Assembly (NCBI RefSeq): GCF_027580225.2 | Contig: NC_073340.2 | Coordinates: 35,498,001 to 35,562,000 of the forward strand | Source: Misgurnus anguillicaudatus | Lineage: Eukaryota > Chordata > Actinopteri > Cypriniformes > Cobitidae | Direction of reading: 5' to 3' | Length of the DNA: 64,000 nt | Shown here: positions 36,101 through 45,142 of the stretch, piece by piece | Layout: each line of letters begins with the position of its first letter | Position numbering within the stretch: position 1 is the first letter of the stretch | The notes under the pieces: model-generated | The model's input: only the letters and a program-made list of their open reading frames with translations | Database searches by the model: none | Told to the model about the DNA's origin: nothing | Made by a program: the position numbers and the translations under genes

Positions 36101-36916
36101 TTGGTGTGGGGGTGCAGGCTCACTGGTTGAATGAAAGGGAAAGGTTGCTTTTTCCCTTACTTGTTCAGCTTGCAGTTTATATGCATAAATGAGTTCTCTT
36201 TGGGCGGAGTCAAGGTCGTCCCTAGCCTGGTCTCGTTGCTGAGCCAGAGCTCGACCTTCATCTCGAGACGCTCGCAGGTGATTCTCAAAGGCCTTCAGCT
36301 TGGCATCACGTTCCTTCAGTTCTGCCTTTGCTCTCACCAGAAGATGTTCAGCCTGCTGGAGCTTTCCAGACAGCTCTTCTCTGGCTGTCTTTTCATGTTG
36401 CTCCTTGTGCTCTGTGTCTGTGCGGAGTTTTGACAAGGCCTCTTGGAGTTGTCCAATCTCGTCCTTTAGCCTCCAGTGTTTCTCCTCCATCGATGGGTGT
36501 TGATCCTCTAATCCCTGTGTCAGCTGATCTAGACGATTCTGCGCGTCCTCCTGATTCCTCCGTGCCTCTGCTGCTTGGAGCTGTAGAGCTGCTGCATCCT
36601 CTTCCAGTTGGGCGATGTTCCTTTCGCCCAGTTTAAGCTGGATGATGAGGTTGTGAGCGATGGCACCTGTGATCTTGGCTATATCCTTGTGACTGTAGCT
36701 CCTCGTTGGGTCGTGGGCTATGAACTTGTCCAGGGTGCCGTCGAGTTGCTCTCTTTCCAGGTGTTGCAGTTCATTGGCGATGTTGGGCACGAGTTCAGAT
36801 GTCACAGCGCTGAGCCAGGCCTCTAGCTGGTCCCAGTGGTTGACAGGGCTTGGTAATCTGGCCATGTTGACACACTGGTAGAAGAGAAAACACAAAGAGC
36901 CAATGCGAGTCCGCAC
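31754..36916 (-). CDS. Gag-protease-partial integrase-Env single frame (1720 codons)
   Basis: One open frame carries what is normally three genes. Residues 95-255 are a charged coiled coil; 325-495 look like a capsid region; 510-600 are Arg/Gly/Pro-rich without a CCHC zinc knuckle. A retropepsin motif LVDTGAD lies at 736-742. Integrase zinc-binding residues follow (H996, H1003/1004, C1033, C1036), with WPGM at 1019-1022 and the first core Asp at 1065 (LQIDWVGPLP). The core then jumps to the C-terminal WTGPHEIV segment near 1145. An envelope-like protein starts at M1245. No RT or RNase H lies between protease and integrase. The likelier start is M18 (36865), in a favourable AACATGG context. 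No stop or frameshift breaks the frame. Whether it is translated as one product is unknown. Confidence 0.9.
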   Translation of the reverse strand: MRTRIGSLCFLFYQCVNMARLPSPVNHWDQLEAWLSAVTSELVPNIANELQHLEREQLDGTLDKFIAHDPTRSYSHKDIAKITGAIAHNLIIQLKLGERNIAQLEEDAAALQLQAAEARRNQEDAQNRLDQLTQGLEDQHPSMEEKHWRLKDEIGQLQEALSKLRTDTEHKEQHEKTAREELSGKLQQAEHLLVRAKAELKERDAKLKAFENHLRASRDEGRALAQQRDQARDDLDSAQRELIYAYKLQAEQVREKATFPFHSTSEPAPPHQSFSVEKGGGSPLLKTPASIPEPLTTTGGWRQTNFPRSPADMPGVAPKDLDKLARNIPTFTPEPAGGHDIHSYLQDIDFYLQTLPNVTTRDKLYLLRVTSSREVRSFLDRQPENVKMDYEQLQKALIEEFSDPESEQGLVTAMDLKQSRNETPQAYYNRLRRAYFGSRNEPGMEEDFNFRTLFLRNLHFTVSQHLGVMACPRTMTTRQLRDLAQKAYGKQRAASEKTVKNPVILPVSELYPELPLEGARQRHSERPFNRGPRGSRDFTASQEWYGHEGARPKHQMGRAERSWSRPNSSDNQKGGGSWEPGRRPRGNRPAPGRSNTGNSQQRNQSQYTQSKSKSELPPKQCGTDTSETAEILRILKELIQKRPHKEDHEDKPDSLFKDFGIQTISQTPTNQSLQVPESAVLSVSFPTESQETSLDCLPINTTAPVPSLLGNLIERGEAKRLYLSITLENEVELEALVDTGADLTLMSSQLFTRLQNRAKAQNLTLKPQRCMLNVQSYSQTEVQLQQVIPIHLTVGHMSIIHPVYISPMDSCPLLIGKDLLDRFEPLMDFKQLKIWAQVREPLPFQSARSSEVNCQVTQVMDDPPASRGNFVSDLNFKSSLLCTLHPAKDSEPYPGLDTQVQQNLKDADAMQDNADHQKLQASNIAIQAMFNHLLDPSTYPITNSDLSAAPTLKRLTDIRHLLRIQHNILWYVPDDRTTPALVVPQAHRGVILMYAHDTACAAHHRTKATYETPKQVAYWPGMQHDVAEHIKKCLVCCQFQPAKPNHGAPLQKRGVNFAVSDLQIDWVGPLPRPTKGNKHFLTVICQFTKLAECFPAPNDTTHQYLDELHPGTTFAFRTTKIWYYSFAPPIQTAHRQLSKKFLPHWTGPHEIVDKLSPIAYQIRMGRSQKEPISRWVHQNQVKRHSTLWHDSKGGTNQTSPHCLINRTLPPREQPPMKRKRTVLTKQGPVVLAYCSFSLSLSVTRMLLWITVLYISLQGGWPQPEIVSPGPVSGIVLKEQPGLLITNCRTHSQKVYVRLNPRDVYRAHYTASAPETSWAGERWAQNARIHAEVDIKHMLYQLQKTQAGLGRQTKRHKLFLGALLGAAAAAIPPCLVPLSLVQTILPSATAGPTNTLQAHLAYSLGSAIPLSIAPEHGELAFLINLPIIESHNIYRLKDIVNVGFWQGNTHIRIRTPTVVAYHDSNEQLYLAPNLRMCSLTKDTHYLCPSKPFLRDNTDGIFGLRPMKIDSRCPASAKPRAEVTNTQAEIVGDRWLVNTPASTATLTYDQHDTATRISLPNQTMWIQVPKGAILHIDELALYHLPSEEYHTELEFSTFFRDHNFTLDPELEMRIAEGGTKLIDVTPIDTALQALARMPAMHSLPVFRAWTATDTVLCLSTGVGYALTLGLTFILYRRVSGMQETANKCTAAVPQAFKRNCGKQEPNLIEITPLQARRSTAEN
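33347..33964 (-). pseudogene. Integrase remnant with core deletion
   Basis: Residues about 985-1190. The H2C2 zinc-binding module and the first catalytic Asp of the DDE core (D1065) are present. The frame then leaves recognisable core sequence near residue 1100 and rejoins the C-terminal GPY-like region (FLPHWTGPHEIV) near 1141. The second Asp and the Glu of the triad are not visible, so it should be catalytically dead. The deletion kept the frame. Confidence 0.8.
34427..34774 (-). CDS. Retropepsin-like protease region
   Basis: Residues about 715-830. It has the aspartic protease triad context LVDTGADLTLMS and, toward its end, the flap/helix-like CPLLIGKDLLDRF that usually closes retropepsins (ILG+D/LL). 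The active-site Asp-Thr-Gly is intact. Confidence 0.85.
34849..36865 (-). CDS. Gag region of the retroelement
   Basis: Codons 18 to about 690. Heptad-like Leu/Glu/Gln-rich coiled coil in the N-terminal third, then a helical capsid-like stretch (residues about 325-495, with YYNRLRRAYFGSRNEPG). The tail is rich in RG/GR/PG clusters (FNRGPRGSRDF, GRRPRGNRPAPGR), which could bind nucleic acid in place of a zinc knuckle. Boundaries are approximate; the protein is fused in frame to the protease. Confidence 0.75.
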
Positions 36917-39204
36917 AGTTCAGCGAGCTACGGCAATAAAATATATATACGTGGGCTATGAGCTTATTATCAGGGCCTTTCTCCAGCGGCACAGATAATC
37001 AGTGTGGGGAAATAAGGGAAAAATTTTAGTAATTTGTCGCTTTGTTAAAACCTATAGGTCGCCTTGGACATTTGGTTATTCGAGCGTATTACTAATGAAT
37101 TCTCCTAATGGTTTGTGCAGTTTTGCTCTTTCAACCCAAAATAAAGTGAATCAAAATAATTAAAATTAATTAATTATAATGATAAAAATAAAATAAAACA
37201 TAAAGCAAGGTTGCTGGAAATGAAATGAAACAGGAAAGGGCAAAAGGAGAGGAAAGAAAACCAATAAATAATAAAAAAAATAAAAGAAATAAATAAAAAT
37301 AATAAAATAAACTGAAAATGGGAATTGAGACCGCCAACAGACGAAGTCTTAAGGCTGGGAAAATGAAGAGGAAGGAGGTGGAAAAAGGGGTTTCCTGTTT
37401 CAGCTTAGCAGGTTCTCTACCCTAAATTTGATGACAGGGCCTTACAGGGAGAGGGCACTATGGAGTCATGCGAGTTAGGGGAGTGGCTTAGCTAGATTGG
37501 CTGGGTTAGACCCAACCTGATAGGGATCTGGTGCCTCTAGTGGCTACAGAGGGGAGAAAAGTGCATCTCTTTTACACCAACACTCGTTGACTATTTAAGG
37601 AAACCCAGGGTGGAACACAGAGACAAGGCGCTTCCCTGAGCACGCAGCCAAGAGTGCCGGGCCTTCTGCCCTCCCCACCTCGACCGCTCAACAGTCACAC
37701 CCTTCACACCGCCGGGCCGCACTCAAAGGTGTCACCCACCAACTGGCACTGCCGCTAGGGCTTTTGTGTGTCAGCTGGCAAGGTTAGCGATTGGAGTGCC
37801 CGGTGGCAGAGGTTGCACTGTGTCTTGCTGCCTAAGGTGCTAAGGAGGGAGCTACCGCAGCACCCCGACTGTACACACTCGAGTCAGTTCAGCGGGACCG
37901 GTCTCTTGTAGAACTCACCGCTGGCGAAGCCTCTGATTCATCTATCAAGTGTTAGCTTTCAAGAGATGCACAGGGGCTTATCCTATTGCACCAGTTAAAA
38001 CATAAATGAATTCACTGAGAATGGGACTTATGGGGCTGAATTCTATTCACAGTAAAGAATTGATTCAATTAAAATTTAAAATAAATCAAGCTGCATTGAA
38101 TTTAAATTTAAACTTAATTAAAATACAATCTCTACAATAGAAAAGAGAACAGGAGAGTAAGGAGTGAGAGAGACCAGCAAAAAAAAATGAAATAAAATAA
38201 AAATAAAATAAATATAAATCAAAATAAAATAAAAATTAAATAAAGAAATAATAAATTAATAAGCCACAGCAATATTAATTATTATTTATAATTTAAGACC
38301 ATAACATTCAATATGTAGGAAAATAAAACTACAAAGTAGTAGAATAACCTAGTTATTGAAGTAAGGTCAAAAATCCAAGTTTGATTCCTGTCATACACTC
38401 CCAAAAGAGTTTATGAGAGGACCGAACGAGCTTTTCCCACTAGATGGCGATATTTCGCCCAACAAAGAAAGAAAGCGGAAGTCAGACGTAGAGTAATGGA
38501 GAAGAAGAAGTGTTAGACACTCAAGACTGACATCTAGTGTTAGAACTAGGTAGTACGCTTTAAACTGACAAAGATTCGCTTCTATACAGTAATTACATCG
38601 GCGGCCGCTGTGTTGCTAAGACGACGGATGTAATTCGCTCGTGTTCAGCCGGTGCCTCTTTTGGGCTTAATGTTACCGGGACACGCAATAAACCAGAGTC
38701 CAACGTGCTTTATCATACGTTGTGATTATAAATACTTGATCAAGTTTTCATCTCCTTTAACAGTTAAAATTGAAAAGTCTTACCCTCGGTGCTTACAATT
38801 TTAAAAATCCACGTACGTGAATAAAATGAAAAAAATACAATAGACAGCTTCTCTAATTGTAAATCATTTCCTGGAGATTTAACAAAAAGGCCTTATCAGA
38901 TGGGAGTACTCACTCGACCACCGCTTCGCTCTAAATAAAGGAATTCTACTCTTTATGAGGCGGAATCAGACGGTAATGCAGCGTATCAAAGAGTTTTTAA
39001 TACGGTTACCTTAAAGACTGCAGTTAACTATACATAACAGGGGCGCGAGTCTGTTACGTCCTGAAAATGATACAGGAAAATACATTTTCATTCATACAAA
39101 TAAAGAACGAAATCAGTTATAGCTGATAGTTCTTTTTCATTCACACAATGCAAAAACACATTTGATTTGTAACTGGTTTGCTCAGAAAATAATGTTTAAA
39201 TCTG
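36917..39204 (-). other. Long non-coding leader of the retroelement
   Basis: About 2.3 kb lies between the 5' LTR and gag with no frame above 60 codons in sense orientation. It mixes A/T-rich tracts (around 37130-37320, 38070-38300) with a GC-rich stretch (37600-37930). It may hold packaging and splice signals; none can be named. Confidence 0.6.
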
Positions 39205-39227
39205 CCCGCGCGTTCTCCACCATTATA
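39205..39227 (-). promoter_or_regulatory. Presumed primer-binding site region
   Basis: Directly after the 5' LTR in element sense the sequence is TATAATGGTGGAGAACGC and onward. A TGG a few bases from the LTR edge is the usual start of a tRNA-complementary site, but I could not match it to a specific tRNA 3' end. Confidence 0.45.
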
Positions 39228-40916
39228 TGTAGCGAATTTGCGGGAGGAGGGAAATAACGTTATTTGAAACACTATGAACCTCCGACCGAAGCACTACGGG
39301 GATTCCCAAGGGAATCTTAGATTTTAGCTCAAAGGGAATATTATGTATAATTAACTGTAATTAATTATACAAGTTTATCAGGCTTTACCTGGCGTAGCAG
39401 AATTAATAATAACAATTAATTAATATGTTCGTCCACCGAAGACATATATCCATAATCGTATATTAACGTCTAAGAAATGTCAATTTCATGGCCTTTAAAA
39501 TTAACCTTCTCACTGATATACAGTGCTACTCGCAGCGTGTAGCTGGATCAAAAGGCAGAATTAGTGACTTTACTTTCATGAGCATTGAACACAGAAACAA
39601 TTCAATTGTGAAAATGCAAACCGGTTTATTAACTATAAAATGAAGTACACATAACGACTAACTAAACATACACACATACAATAACATAAAACATAGATGA
39701 GAAAGTAAAGATTGAAAAAGCTAGAGAGAGAGAGTAAAAGATTGGCAAAGCACTATTGCTTAACATCTGCACAAACCATCGGAAAATCTCTAAGTAGCGC
39801 CTTAATTTTATAAGGGGTAAAGCTTAAACATCAGCGAGTAAAACAAGTTTATACTTGCATTTGGCTCTTTGTGTTTTCGTTGCGAAGTTTCTGCTGCACG
39901 CGGTGCGAGCAAGGAGAGAGAGAGAGAGTCCAGATGTGTTCGTAAGATGTAGTCCGTTAAGTTGTTTCGTAGGGCGGATTGGTCCGCGTGGTTTTCCGAA
40001 CTCTAGCGCAAAGTGCAAGCCAGGAAGACTGTCCCGAAGAAAGACAGGGCTCAGAGAAAAGATGATGAATCCGAGGGACTCTGGTTGAGTCTCAGCGAGT
40101 TTCCAAACTGCGCTGACGGGTTACCTGGGTAACCGGGCGACTGGGCGCTCATGAGTGAACTAAGCCACTGACTGAGATACTGAGCGAATCGTTCGAATTG
40201 AGCTATTGAGCGAACTGAGCAATTGAGCCAAATGAGCCATGATGGCTTGGGCGATAGGCCGTTTTGACCTTTCACACGCCCAGCCCATTTTGGGTGTACG
40301 GCCAATGTGTGAAGTGTTCGATTGCGCGGGGAAACAAGCCTTTGTTCTTTCAGACAACACATTTGCGTAATTGCATAATGATACAAGTTTGTTCCCATAA
40401 CTCTTCAAATCGATATTAAATGACATTGATGCGGCTTATGGTAATATGATACATAGAAATGATTGGGAAATAAAGAGTAGATTAATTTGATACTAGACAA
40501 GACATGGGTTTAAGATCACGTTGAATAATAATTTCATACCTAAGATATGAACCATGCTACAGTGAATAAAATCTAACTAAAGTGTTAACACACAGTTACA
40601 TCACACATACATGATCATGCAGTAAAGGGATATAACATATATATACATTTAAACAGCTCATTGTGATCTTTGAATGTGGTTTCATCACAGACGTATAGTC
40701 TGTGCCCCCAGCTGTGTCTCTGGCAATGGCAGAATGGTGGAATTCCTTTGAAGACTGCATTTGTTTTAATTGTCGCCCACTTTACAGCCTTGATAGGTGG
40801 TAGATATCTGGGTGATTGTGTTATCAGGACACAGGGTTATCTAAAGTGACAATTTTAGGGCTGTTTACGATCCAGACGCCAAATGGCCTCAATCTGACTC
40901 CGAGCCATTTGCTACA
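39228..40916 (-). repeat. 5' LTR (element sense)
   Basis: Full-length partner of 29962-31650. TATAAAA on the minus strand at 39806-39812 is the likely core promoter driving the genomic transcript, with the copied AATAAA at 39625-39630. Confidence 0.95.
39806..39812 (-). promoter_or_regulatory. TATA box of the 5' LTR
   Basis: TATAAAA on the minus strand in a CCTTATAAAATT context, followed about 180 nt later by AATAAA, the normal U3-R spacing logic of an LTR. Confidence 0.55.
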
Positions 40917-40920
40917 ACGG
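40917..40920. other. Target-site duplication, right copy (acgg)
   Basis: Directly follows the LTR terminus gctaca and matches 29958-29961. Confidence 0.9.
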
Positions 40921-42477
40921 TTTCTTAACTAAAATTCATGCATTTATACATTAAATGTGTTTATATATTTAATAAAGCAAAATCTTCCACTAAAACATTA
41001 CAGCCTGTTTCTCTCACACACATACAGTATACACATGATTGACACATTGTATCCATGTACAGTGCCAGATTTGGTCCGCATTTCGGTTTTGCCCCATTGG
41101 TCTCCTGAGGTGATGGAAAAATGTCAAGACATGCAGCAATTTGCTCTCTGCACAAAATAATCATGTTTTACTCCCTGTACAAGGATATTGGATATTAAAA
41201 CGGATGCAAGGACAACATTTTAAAAACAACATTTTCAAGTGAAAGGAGGTACAGTGAATGATAACAACACATTTATTTGTATCCCCTTCACAATTTTTTC
41301 TCACAATAACAAACCCATTGAAAAGAAATTCACAAACATTCACAATCATTTTGAAAACATGATGACTGACTGTGCTGGATGTGTACAGTAAAACTGTAAT
41401 CTCTCGCTTGTATTGGGTATGGAGGTATAATTTTGAAGAGAACAGACTGGGAGAGATTGTAGAGTAGAGCGATGCATTAAGCGTTTTTTCCTTTTACACA
41501 GTTTCATTCATCAGTGTCACACACACACAGGGTTTATCAATTTAAATGCACTGAAGCATGCTGTTGTCTCCAACCTCCTGTGGCACTCAATAGGAGAATG
41601 TGTGTATATTAGCTATGGAAATTCATGCTGCAATGTTTTCCAACATTGTCCAGTCTGTGGGACAATAATAACACCAAGGAGAAAAAAAGTGTTTTCTGAA
41701 AGTGATATTTTTTTGTTTTTTTTAAATAACAAAAATAACACGGACAGCCTGGGGCTAGTTGTCACAAGGGCTGAATTGAAGATTTTAAATGAAATGTCTC
41801 ATTGCACAATCACACGTTTTCTGCAGTAATTTTCTATGTTAGTTTCATATACTCGCTGTCAGAAATAATGTTCAAATAATTTTGAAAAAGCTTAAAGATT
41901 TGGGGAGAAATTATCACATGACCATAACACAAACACAAGAATATAAATCTAAAATAAGAAGATTCTTGTGCATAAATACTACAATGACACAAATTGAAAA
42001 TAAAAAATAAAGCCACAGAATATAATTCTGACTGTAAAATAATAATTGTGAAAGTAAAAACTGTGACAACCAGCCCTGGTTTCATGTATGCACCTGTTTT
42101 TCTCTACTATATTTCCTGTGCAAATCATTTTACTTGATTTACAGCTTCTCTAACATCATCTTTGTATTTTTAATAGTCTTGCTTTGTATAACTAAAATAT
42201 GTAAATTACCAATGTAGAAACTGAACTTTGTTCTTTCATTACTTTCAATATTTATAAAAACTTTTTAAGAGTCGACTAAAATGACAGAATGTTCATCAGC
42301 CGACAGCTAAGGACTGAGCCAAATATTTCTAAAGTCATAGCGCCCTCTCGTGTCAAACTAAATTATTTCATATAATGTGTTGAACATGCATGAAAAATAT
42401 TGACCAAGACGGGGAAAAGACATTGAAAATGTATTTTCTTTCTTTCTTTCTTTCTTTCTTTCTTGAATCATTTACTT
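40921..42477. other. Intergenic spacer
   Basis: AT-rich; a (TTTC)n run lies at 42435-42465. No exon, RNA gene or intact mobile element recognised. Confidence 0.45.
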
Positions 42478-42867
42478 CACTGAAAAAAATGATTAATTGA
42501 ATTTAATCAACTTTTTTTTAAGGTAAGTGCACTCTTGGAAAGGATGTGTTAATTTTGTGTTAAAATATAACACAAGTTGTGTTAAAAGTAACACAAAATG
42601 TGTTGTTTCAATAATAACACAGTGATGGGTGAATTCTGGGACAACGCATTTAGTGTGTCGTCCACAATCGACTCTAATGTGTTGTTTTTAACACATTTGT
42701 TCTAAGAGTGTGGTTGCAATCAATTTATTTAAGCTACATTTAAACAAAAAAGATTAGTAAAGTAAAATAAAATATACATTTTTTGTTTAAATGTAGCTTA
42801 AATAAATTGATTGCAACCACTTACCTTAAAAAAAAGATTAAATTCAATGAATCATTTTTTTTCAGTG
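42478..42867. mobile_element. Palindromic MITE (CACTGAAAAAAAT ends), interrupted
   Basis: Termini cactgaaaaaaatgatt and atcattttttttcagtg. The inner arms tggttgcaatcaattta and taaattgattgcaacca match the 29226-29434 element. It is split by the nested element at 42530-42710. Confidence 0.85.
42530..42710. mobile_element. Nested MITE with CACTCTTGGAAA ends
   Basis: The 181-bp insertion has inverted ends, cactcttggaaaggatgtg and, on the minus strand, cactcttagaacaaatgtg, and many TGTGTTA/TAACACA motifs. Comparison with the uninterrupted arm (aaggtaagtggttgc) shows only tg repeated at the junctions (528-529, 711-712). Confidence 0.8.
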
Positions 42868-42903
42868 TTCCTTACTACAAAAAAAAAAACTTTCTTCCCA
42901 TGC

Positions 42904-43091
42904 ACTGTCAGAAAAAAATAGTCAAAAAATGGCCCACTGGGACAGCTATCTTTGCACTTATATATTTAATCTTTAGAAGAGGTATTGGTTCTGAATATAC
43001 ACATACAATGGTACCTAAATTGTACATACAATCTTTTTAAAGGGTACTTCCCCGGTGACAGCTTGGGACCACTTTGAGCATGACAGTGCAG
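42904..43091. mobile_element. MITE with CACTGTCA ends
   Basis: Termini cactgtcagaaaaaa and catgacagtg. The interior has tttttaaagggtacttcccc followed by ggtgacagcttggga, a familiar fish element; a fragment is at 27380-27560. Confidence 0.65.
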
Positions 43092-43150
43092 TAAAAACAT
43101 TTTCACACGCCATTGTCAAGTCAATAATTTTCAAAGCACACTGATTCCTA

Positions 43151-43281
43151 CATTTTACATTTATGCCTCTGGCAAACACTTAAAATTGACTGACAGTGCA
43201 TTAAAGCTATACATTTCATCCGTGTGTCTTCTGGAAATCAAACCCCTGACCTTTGCATTGCTAACTCAAAACTCTACATTA
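43151..43281 (-). mobile_element. tRNA-derived SINE copy, decayed
   Basis: Same order as 6484-6650: catttatgcctctggcaaac on the tail side and ctggaaatcaaacccctgac plus ttgcattgctaac on the tRNA-like side. Confidence 0.55.
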
Positions 43282-44729
43282 AGAAAGGAATCATCATGAG
43301 TGTAACTCTTTGATCTGTGAATGTGTTGATGCAGAAAGCTGATGGTGTTGAGACAGAGATGAGACACAGACTGAATGTCTGTCCTGAACCCGTTCAGCAT
43401 CACGGGACATGTGACAGTTCACAGACATACTGAGGGACCATCTGAAATTCACAAAGTCATTAAAAACTCGAATTTCTGTTTCAGGTAGACTTCCAGGTGA
43501 TCAATCACTTTGTCAGGTTGACTTTTGTCTCTGTTATTTTACCTTTTGTCTCATTTCAGACATTTCAGATTGAATTCTAATTAAAGCTCTTCTGAAGGAT
43601 GAGAGAAAAATATCTTTGGTTTTTGTTAAGCTACAACAATCTCCCTTATATCTTGACTTTTTTTTAATAAACCCTCACAGTATCCAGTATTAAGATTATA
43701 GTTGTTAAAACAATGAATCTGAATGCATTGTCCATGTGAATTTGTTGCTGAGTTGGTAGTCTCTCTGGTTCAAGTCACACAGGCCGATGATGAACGGATA
43801 CCGTGAATGCACTGTCAATTGCTTTTAAGCAATTTTTTTTTTTTTTAGTAATGAACTTGAGTTTGAACTTTTTACCAGTTACGAGTTACAATAAAATGAA
43901 GTTTAAATATACAGTGTTGCTTTATCTTATGTACACAAAGATATAATAATCACTTAAATTATACATTTTCAATATGTTAGCACCATATTATTTATGCAAC
44001 CAATTGTGCAAGAGCGTGGGTGGGATTTCTGTTTTAATTGGTTGGAATTTTGATCCAATAATGAGTTCATGAATTTTGTAGGAGACTGCCCCAGCCTAGA
44101 ATGATTGACAGCTCTCAGCTAACACATCTCATATGGACTTAAGACTTTTCCATGTAATGTATGTATTATAAATGAAGGGTTGTTCCTGTCCACATCTGTG
44201 CACAAACATATCGATTAAAAAGAAAATAGGAGGGGAAGGAAAAACATATGGTCCATCTGTCTGCCTGTGGTGTGTTTATACAGTAAGTGTGATTGTATTT
44301 GTTTATTGATATTAAATGTTTAGTGATGGTTCATTGCTATTGCAATGTTTGTCAGGAGTTTGTTTTTGGTTTCTAGTCATGTTTGACGGAGTCACCCAGC
44401 ATTCATTTCTATTTGTTTGCAGATAATATTTTCTAACTGCTGTAATTATGAAACAAACACTCCTTACACAACTGAATTGAGGTTTACCCTGTGGACACAA
44501 ACTATGCAAATAATTATAGATCTTAGGCATTTTATCAACATATAAAGAAACACCCTCATCCTACACAAAAACACCTTATCTACTGTATTCATGTCATATC
44601 TTGCCTAAGGAACCTGCATTTCGGCAAGTTTATCAGGTTCCCACACCTTACAAATCAAAGTTTAAACAGTCTATGATCAGTCATAAACTTTGTTTTGCTA
44701 AAAAAATGTTTTGCTAAAAAGGCATTAAA
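43282..44729. other. Spacer downstream of the tectorin-like gene
   Basis: No exon or clear repeat ends. Small frames such as 44312-44530 have no recognisable features. Confidence 0.45.
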
Positions 44730-44749
44730 AAGTCTGTATTAGTGCACTG

Positions 44750-44755
44750 TTTATT
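44750..44755 (-). terminator. Candidate polyadenylation signal of unit B
   Basis: AATAAA on the minus strand, about 285 nt after the stop codon at 45039-45041. It is the first canonical hexamer I found downstream. Confidence 0.4.
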
Positions 44756-45038
44756 TACTGTTTTATACAATACCGTATTTTAAGTCAAGAAATCAATCTT
44801 TTACATCAAAGCAAGTTAGCAAAATATCACCATGGAGTAAAACCCATGATTATATCACATAAAATCATTATAAAGGTAAAGGTAGTTAATTGATAATAAG
44901 TTTACTGTGTATGATCAATTTTGTTGGTTAAACAGAATAAAATAACATATATATTATTTATATTAATATATTAATATGATAAAACAAATAATATTTAAAA
45001 CTTAAATTAAATGTTTGTTTTTGTTCTCACGAAATCTG

Positions 45039-45142
45039 TTAGAAGATGCTGCAGGCGGTCAGAAGTGAAACCAGCAGTATTATCAAGCTTCCACACAGAC
45101 CTCGAGCTCCAGACTTTCTTCCTTTTATTGAGACCAATGTGT
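45039..45142 (-). CDS. Unit B last exon: GPI-type tail and stop
   Basis: Acceptor CATTCACAG. Encodes TLVSIKGRKSGARGLCGSL, then a hydrophobic stretch IILLVSLLTACSIF and TAA. A small-residue site followed by a terminal hydrophobic run fits a GPI-anchor signal. Enters in phase 1. Confidence 0.85.

Larger units (their letters stand above)
29962..40916 (-). mobile_element. Complete env-bearing LTR retroelement lacking RT
   Basis: One insertion bounded by two 1689-bp direct repeats (29962-31650, 39228-40916) that begin TGTAG and end CTACA, with acgg duplicated on both sides. Polarity is minus: a purine-rich tract abuts the LTR at 31650, and the single long frame reads gag, protease, partial integrase, env on the minus strand. 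The internal part is 7577 bp. Reverse transcriptase, RNase H and most of the integrase core are missing, so this copy must have depended on enzymes from elsewhere to move. Near-identical LTRs point to a recent insertion. Lineage (Ty3/gypsy with env, or an endogenous retrovirus) cannot be settled without RT. Confidence 0.93.

Noticed and set aside
31688..36826. Many plus-strand frames opposite the retroelement frame
   Set aside because: They are antisense shadows of a long minus-strand frame.
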